Assembly: GCA_024399495.1 (NCBI GenBank)
Contig: JAKSNY010000002.1
Location: forward strand, 1-64,000
DNA length: 64,000 nt
Reading direction: 5' to 3'
Source: Paludibacteraceae bacterium
GTDB lineage: Bacteria > Bacteroidota > Bacteroidia > Bacteroidales > Paludibacteraceae
Shown: one piece after another, positions 60,630 to 64,000 of the stretch
Position numbering within the stretch: position 1 is the first letter of the stretch
Layout of the letters: every line of letters starts with the position of its first letter
Program-made: the position numbers and the translations under genes
Notes under the pieces: model-generated
Database searches by the model: none
Told to the model about the DNA's origin: nothing
What the model saw: the letters and a program-made list of their open reading frames with translations, nothing else

Positions 60630-61361
60630 ATGGATGCATTTATTCAATTGATATATTCTATTATAGATTGGTTTGACCAATTGGACAAATCCATTATATT
60701 GGAAATAAACTCACATTATAATGACTATTTTGATGTGTTTATGATGTGGGTCTCTGATAAGTGGATATGGGTGCCTATGTACTGCTCCATATTGTATGTG
60801 ATAGCCAGAACCAAAAAGATAGAGGTAGTGATGATAGCATTAGGTGTAGTGCTTACGGTTGTTCTTTGTGACCAAGTCTCTGCAAGTATATTTAAACCTC
60901 TGTTTCATAGATTCCGTCCTGCACAGGACCCGGATATAGGGCAACTATGCCACGTAGTATGTGGTTACGGAGATAGTCTGTATGGTTTTGTGTCATCTCA
61001 TGCCGCCAATACTTTTGGGGTGGCTGTGTTTTTGACACTTGTTTTCAGAAACAAACTTTTTGAGGTCTTTATTTTATTGTGGGCCCTTATAAACTGCTAC
61101 TCCAGAATGTATCTTGCCGCCCACTACTTAGGTGATATAGTGTGTGGTGCCATATTGGGGGCATTGCTTGGTTGGTTCAGCTATTGGGTATATAAAAAGA
61201 TGGTGATTTTACTGCCTCGGTTCCATTATATCCAGCACAAAAACAACAGTAGGGCGAATGTTGATTTTCCCACCGTAGAGATTCTTCCGTTCTTTTGGAC
61301 ATATATTGTTACTTTTGCATTTATAGCCTTGTGCTCTACAAAACATATTATTTTCTGCTAA
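60630..61361 (+). CDS. PAP2-family membrane phosphatase
   Basis: 243 residues, about five helices. The acid-phosphatase motifs are present: 'KPLFHRFRP' (Kx6RP), 'FVSSHAANTFG' (in place of PSGH) and 'SRMYLAAHYLGDI' (SRx5Hx3D). Likely hydrolyses a lipid phosphate such as undecaprenyl pyrophosphate or phosphatidylglycerophosphate on the periplasmic side. It is 7 bases behind batE, so it may be read with the bat genes. Confidence 0.9.
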   Translation: MDAFIQLIYSIIDWFDQLDKSIILEINSHYNDYFDVFMMWVSDKWIWVPMYCSILYVIARTKKIEVVMIALGVVLTVVLCDQVSASIFKPLFHRFRPAQDPDIGQLCHVVCGYGDSLYGFVSSHAANTFGVAVFLTLVFRNKLFEVFILLWALINCYSRMYLAAHYLGDIVCGAILGALLGWFSYWVYKKMVILLPRFHYIQHKNNSRANVDFPTVEILPFFWTYIVTFAFIALCSTKHIIFC

Positions 61362-61385
61362 AAATTAAAAAATGTTGCTGTTTTT

Positions 61386-61416
61386 TTTGTTGAAATTATT
61401 TTTTTTGCTAACTTTA
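61386..61416 (+). promoter_or_regulatory. Promoter of the small HTH protein
   Basis: TTTG (61386-61389), 19 bases, TAACTTTA (61409-61416; one mismatch), ATG at 61460. Confidence 0.6.
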
Positions 61417-61459
61417 TAGCACTAAAATAAATAATTTTAACCAATTAAACATAAAAGTT

Positions 61460-61723
61460 ATGGTAAAGCAACTAACATTTAATCAGTTAAGAAAAATTAA
61501 GGACTATTTGCCTGATGGTAGTATGAAACTAATTGCAGATGAATTGGGAATAACCCCCGATACTGTAAGAAATTATTTTGGAGGGCAGAATTTTAAGGAC
61601 GGAATGTCTTGTGGTGTTCATATTGAAGCAGGTCCCGATGGAGGTGTGGTGACACTTGATGATACTAGGATTTTAGACCTTGCCCTTGAAATCCTCTATT
61701 TTGACGGTACCCTTAAATTCTAA
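61460..61723 (+). CDS. Small HTH-like DNA-binding protein
   Basis: 87 residues. 'MKLIADELGITPDTVRNYF' looks like a helix-turn-helix; the rest 'GVHIEAGPDGGVVTLDD' is a conserved-looking beta segment and 'TRILDLALEILYFDG' a final helix. Similar short proteins are, as I recall, annotated as DNA-binding in Bacteroides. It stands alone with its own promoter and a shared bidirectional terminator, so the targets are unknown. Confidence 0.72.
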   Translation: MVKQLTFNQLRKIKDYLPDGSMKLIADELGITPDTVRNYFGGQNFKDGMSCGVHIEAGPDGGVVTLDDTRILDLALEILYFDGTLKF

Positions 61724-61734
61724 ACTATTCTACA

Positions 61735-61772
61735 AATAAGCAAAGGGTGGCTACAGCCACCCTTTGCTTATT
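61735..61772. terminator. Bidirectional terminator shared by the HTH gene and dapL
   Basis: AATAAGCAAAGGGTGGC (61735-61751) and GCCACCCTTTGCTTATT (61756-61772) are perfect complements with a 4-base loop; the right arm includes the dapL stop codon. Confidence 0.9.
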
Positions 61773-63000
61773 CCATCCATTTCTTAAATCTTCGCATTGC
61801 TTCTTCTGTGTTTTCCCTGCTGTTGAAACCTGTAAGGCGGAAGAATCCGGCACCTTTCTTGCCAAAACCGTCACCTGGAATGCAAACTACATTAGCATCG
61901 TAGAGCAGTTCTTGGAAAAAACGCCACGAATCCATTTTGTAGGGGGTGGTAACCCATACATTAGGTGAATTAACGCCACCATAAACTTTTAGACCAAGTT
62001 TTTGAAGAGACTCTCTAATAATGTCTGCATTGGTCATATAGTAGTCAATAATCTCTTTGTACTGCTTTTGTCCCTCTTTGGAGTATATGGCTTCGGCACC
62101 TCGCTGTACCACATACGACGTGCCATTGTAATAGGTAGTTATACGCCTGTTCCATAATTGGTTCACTCTCAGACACTCGCCATACATTGTGTAGCCTATA
62201 ATGTCTTTAGGTACAACACTGTATGAGCATCTAAGACCAGTAAAGCCGGCTGTCTTGGAGAAACTGCGAATCTCTATGGCACATTTTTTAGCCCCTTTTA
62301 TTTCATATATGGAGTGGGGTATGTTATCTTCTCTGATATATGTGGCATACGCTCCATCGTAGATTATAATAGCCTTATTCTCAAGGGCATAATCAACCCA
62401 TTGTTTTAGTTGCTCTTTAGTCAGTGCTATGCCTGTAGGGTTGTTGGGATAGCAAAGATATATAATGTCAACCTTCTCTTTTGGTAGTTTGGGAACCCAA
62501 CCGTTCTCCTCTGTGCATGGTATATAGACTATATTGCTCCAGATTGCATCTTCTGTAATGTAACCTGAACGTCCACCCATAATGGCGGCATTCTCATACA
62601 CAGGATATACAGGGTCTGTTATGGCTATTATATTGTCTCTACCGAATATATGTCCTATATTACCCACATCGCTCTTTGAGCCGTCGCCTATAAACACCTC
62701 ATCGGGGTCAAGAGACACGCCTCTTGATGCGTAGTCAAACTTTATTATTTTGTCTATAAGGAATCTGTAGCCCACCTCAGGGCCATAGCCACGGAAAGTC
62801 TTTACATTAGAAAGTTCATTAACGGCATCTTGCATAGCCTTAATTACGGCATCGGGTAGAGGACGTGAAACATCACCCTGCCCAAGACGTATAATATTGG
62901 CATTAGGGTGTATAACCTTGTGAGCGTTAATCTTTTGCTCTATCTCATAGAACACGTAACACTCAGGCAGTTTAAGATAATTCTCATTGACAAGTGCCAT
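61768..63000 (-). CDS. dapL: LL-diaminopimelate aminotransferase
   Basis: 410 residues from the ATG at 63000; a TTG at 63009 would add three residues but falls in the promoter box. Fold-type I PLP enzyme: 'YLCYPNNPTGIALTKEQLKQ', PLP lysine in 'SFSKTAGFTGLRCSYSVVP', 'VFIGDGSKSDVGNI'. It converts tetrahydrodipicolinate directly to LL-diaminopimelate with glutamate, for peptidoglycan and lysine. A TATTTTTG box (63014-63007 minus) lies directly before the start, suggesting a very short leader. Confidence 0.94.
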   Translation of the reverse strand: MALVNENYLKLPECYVFYEIEQKINAHKVIHPNANIIRLGQGDVSRPLPDAVIKAMQDAVNELSNVKTFRGYGPEVGYRFLIDKIIKFDYASRGVSLDPDEVFIGDGSKSDVGNIGHIFGRDNIIAITDPVYPVYENAAIMGGRSGYITEDAIWSNIVYIPCTEENGWVPKLPKEKVDIIYLCYPNNPTGIALTKEQLKQWVDYALENKAIIIYDGAYATYIREDNIPHSIYEIKGAKKCAIEIRSFSKTAGFTGLRCSYSVVPKDIIGYTMYGECLRVNQLWNRRITTYYNGTSYVVQRGAEAIYSKEGQKQYKEIIDYYMTNADIIRESLQKLGLKVYGGVNSPNVWVTTPYKMDSWRFFQELLYDANVVCIPGDGFGKKGAGFFRLTGFNSRENTEEAMRRFKKWME

Positions 63001-63002
63001 AA

Positions 63003-63034
63003 TTTGCAAAAATACTTAATTTTTAATAAATTTG
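63003..63034 (+). promoter_or_regulatory. Promoter of fabD
   Basis: TTTG (63003-63006), 20 bases, TAAATTTG (63027-63034), ATG at 63061. Confidence 0.75.
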
Positions 63035-63060
63035 CAAAAATTTACTTTTAATAAGATTTT

Positions 63061-63963
63061 ATGAAAGCGTATGTATTTCCAGGGCAAGGTGCCCAATTCC
63101 CAGGTATGGGTAAAGAGTTGTATAACTCATCTTCAGTGGCTAAGTCTCTGTTTGACAAGGCTAATGATATATTAGGTTTCTCTATTACTGATATAATGTT
63201 TGACGGTACTGATGAAGATTTGCGTCAGACTAAAGTTACTCAGCCGGCCGTTTTTCTGCATTCTGTAATCTATGCCAAGACTATAGAGAATTTCCAACCC
63301 GATATGACAGCAGGACACTCTCTTGGAGAGTTCTCTGCTCTTGTTGCCGCAGGTGCACTCAGTTTTGAAGATGGTCTTAAACTTGTAAGCAAGCGTGCGA
63401 TGGCTATGCAGAAGGCTTGTGAGAAACAACCTTCAACTATGGCTGCCGTTCTTGGTCTTGAAGATTCTGTGGTGGAGAATATATGCAAGAAGGTGGATGG
63501 TGTAATAGTTCCTGCAAACTATAATTGTCCAGGTCAGCTTGTTGTATCAGGCAGTGTAGAGGCTATTGATGCCGCTATTCCTATGTTTGAAGAGGCAGGT
63601 GCCAAGCGTGCCTTGAAACTTGCCGTTGGCGGAGCATTCCACTCACCGCTTATGGAGCCTGCCAAGATAGAGCTTGCCGCCGCCATAGAGGCTACTCCGT
63701 TTAATAAGCCTATATGCCCTATATATCAGAATGTTACTGCTAAGGCTGAAACAGATGCCGCCACCATTAAGAACAATCTTGTAAAGCAACTTACATCGCC
63801 TGTCCGCTGGACTCAATGTACGCAGGCTATGATAGCCGATGGTGCCACATCGTTTACAGAAGTTGGTCCGGGTACCGTCCTAAAAGGCATGGTAAAGAAA
63901 ATAGCCAAAGCCCAAGCCGCAGAGGTTGAACTCTTCAGCGTTGGAGAGGTAAAACCGGAATAA
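63061..63963 (+). CDS. fabD: Malonyl-CoA:ACP transacylase
   Basis: 300 residues. 'FPGQGAQFPGMGKELY' oxyanion start, nucleophile S86 in 'TAGHSLGEFSAL', arginine in the 'SKRAMAMQKAC' segment and catalytic histidine in 'GGAFHSPLMEPA'. It loads malonate onto acyl carrier protein for fatty-acid synthesis in the cytosol. Monocistronic as far as visible. The last 37 bases of the window hold a GAGCGAAGCGAC-type repeat word. Confidence 0.96.
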   Translation: MKAYVFPGQGAQFPGMGKELYNSSSVAKSLFDKANDILGFSITDIMFDGTDEDLRQTKVTQPAVFLHSVIYAKTIENFQPDMTAGHSLGEFSALVAAGALSFEDGLKLVSKRAMAMQKACEKQPSTMAAVLGLEDSVVENICKKVDGVIVPANYNCPGQLVVSGSVEAIDAAIPMFEEAGAKRALKLAVGGAFHSPLMEPAKIELAAAIEATPFNKPICPIYQNVTAKAETDAATIKNNLVKQLTSPVRWTQCTQAMIADGATSFTEVGPGTVLKGMVKKIAKAQAAEVELFSVGEVKPE

Positions 63964-64000
63964 GTATGGAGCGAAGCGACAAAGAACGCCAGTTCTTCGC

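Overview
The window looks like a chromosomal segment of an AT-rich Bacteroidales bacterium, probably an uncultured, gut-type anaerobe. The evidence is: repeated Bacteroidota-type promoters (TTTG, a gap of about 19-21 bases, then TAnnTTTG) with almost no Shine-Dalgarno sites; surface proteins with the type B sorting domain of the type IX secretion system next to a PorP/SprF protein; a complete Bat (aerotolerance) cluster; a DUF4295 ribosomal gene after rpmB-rpmG; and a ferredoxin-dependent 2-oxoacid oxidoreductase. Family assignments rest on recognised motifs; no database was searched.

Layout. 1-5758: two giant type IX substrates and a PorP/SprF protein. 5766-8228: a two-gene carboxy(nor)spermidine route to polyamines. 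8265-17143: an accessory region with two paralogous membrane-anchored proteins, an AAA-ATPase-like/PD-(D/E)XK gene behind a hairpin promoter, a large secreted protein, two tiny related peptides, a fimbrillin-like/FISUMP lipoprotein and a broken second AAA-ATPase-like gene. 17250-17853: three tRNA genes (Gly, Leu, Leu) and repeats that copy a tRNA 3' end. 17854-21641: an MBL-fold hydrolase and korAB. 21701-27452: tamB diverging from tsaD. 27529-34257: an exosortase-like protein, coaX, and envelope genes (outer-membrane protein, TPR protein, lptC, ppiD). 34325-41867: a UvrD/PcrA helicase, a TonB-dependent receptor, an M48 protease, a CinA-type amidase and an MscS channel. 41864-44994 (minus): a BtuCDF/FecBCD-like uptake system with a highly structured 141-bp inverted-repeat element between two of its genes. 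45048-50459: a glycosyltransferase, rpmB-rpmG-DUF4295, an inserted secreted carbohydrate-binding-like protein, ftsY and rimO. 50492-51845: an HU protein and a membrane-anchored HU/LysM protein. 51978-60622: moxR, DUF58 and batA-E. 60630-63963: a PAP2 phosphatase, a small HTH protein, dapL (minus) and fabD.

The most unusual property is the intergenic DNA. Gene gaps carry at least two heptanucleotide tandem families, (ATGTATG)n and (CAACTTT)n, plus several longer repeats. Three genes (the AAA-ATPase-like gene, tsaD, ftsY) take their stop codon from an ATGTATG array, and an 8-mer family has entered the HU/LysM gene in frame. The best candidates for undescribed biology are the two small peptides at 14152-14746, the membrane-tethered HU/LysM protein, the structured element at 42654-42794, the palindromic promoter at 9469-9507 and the tRNA-Leu inverted copies.
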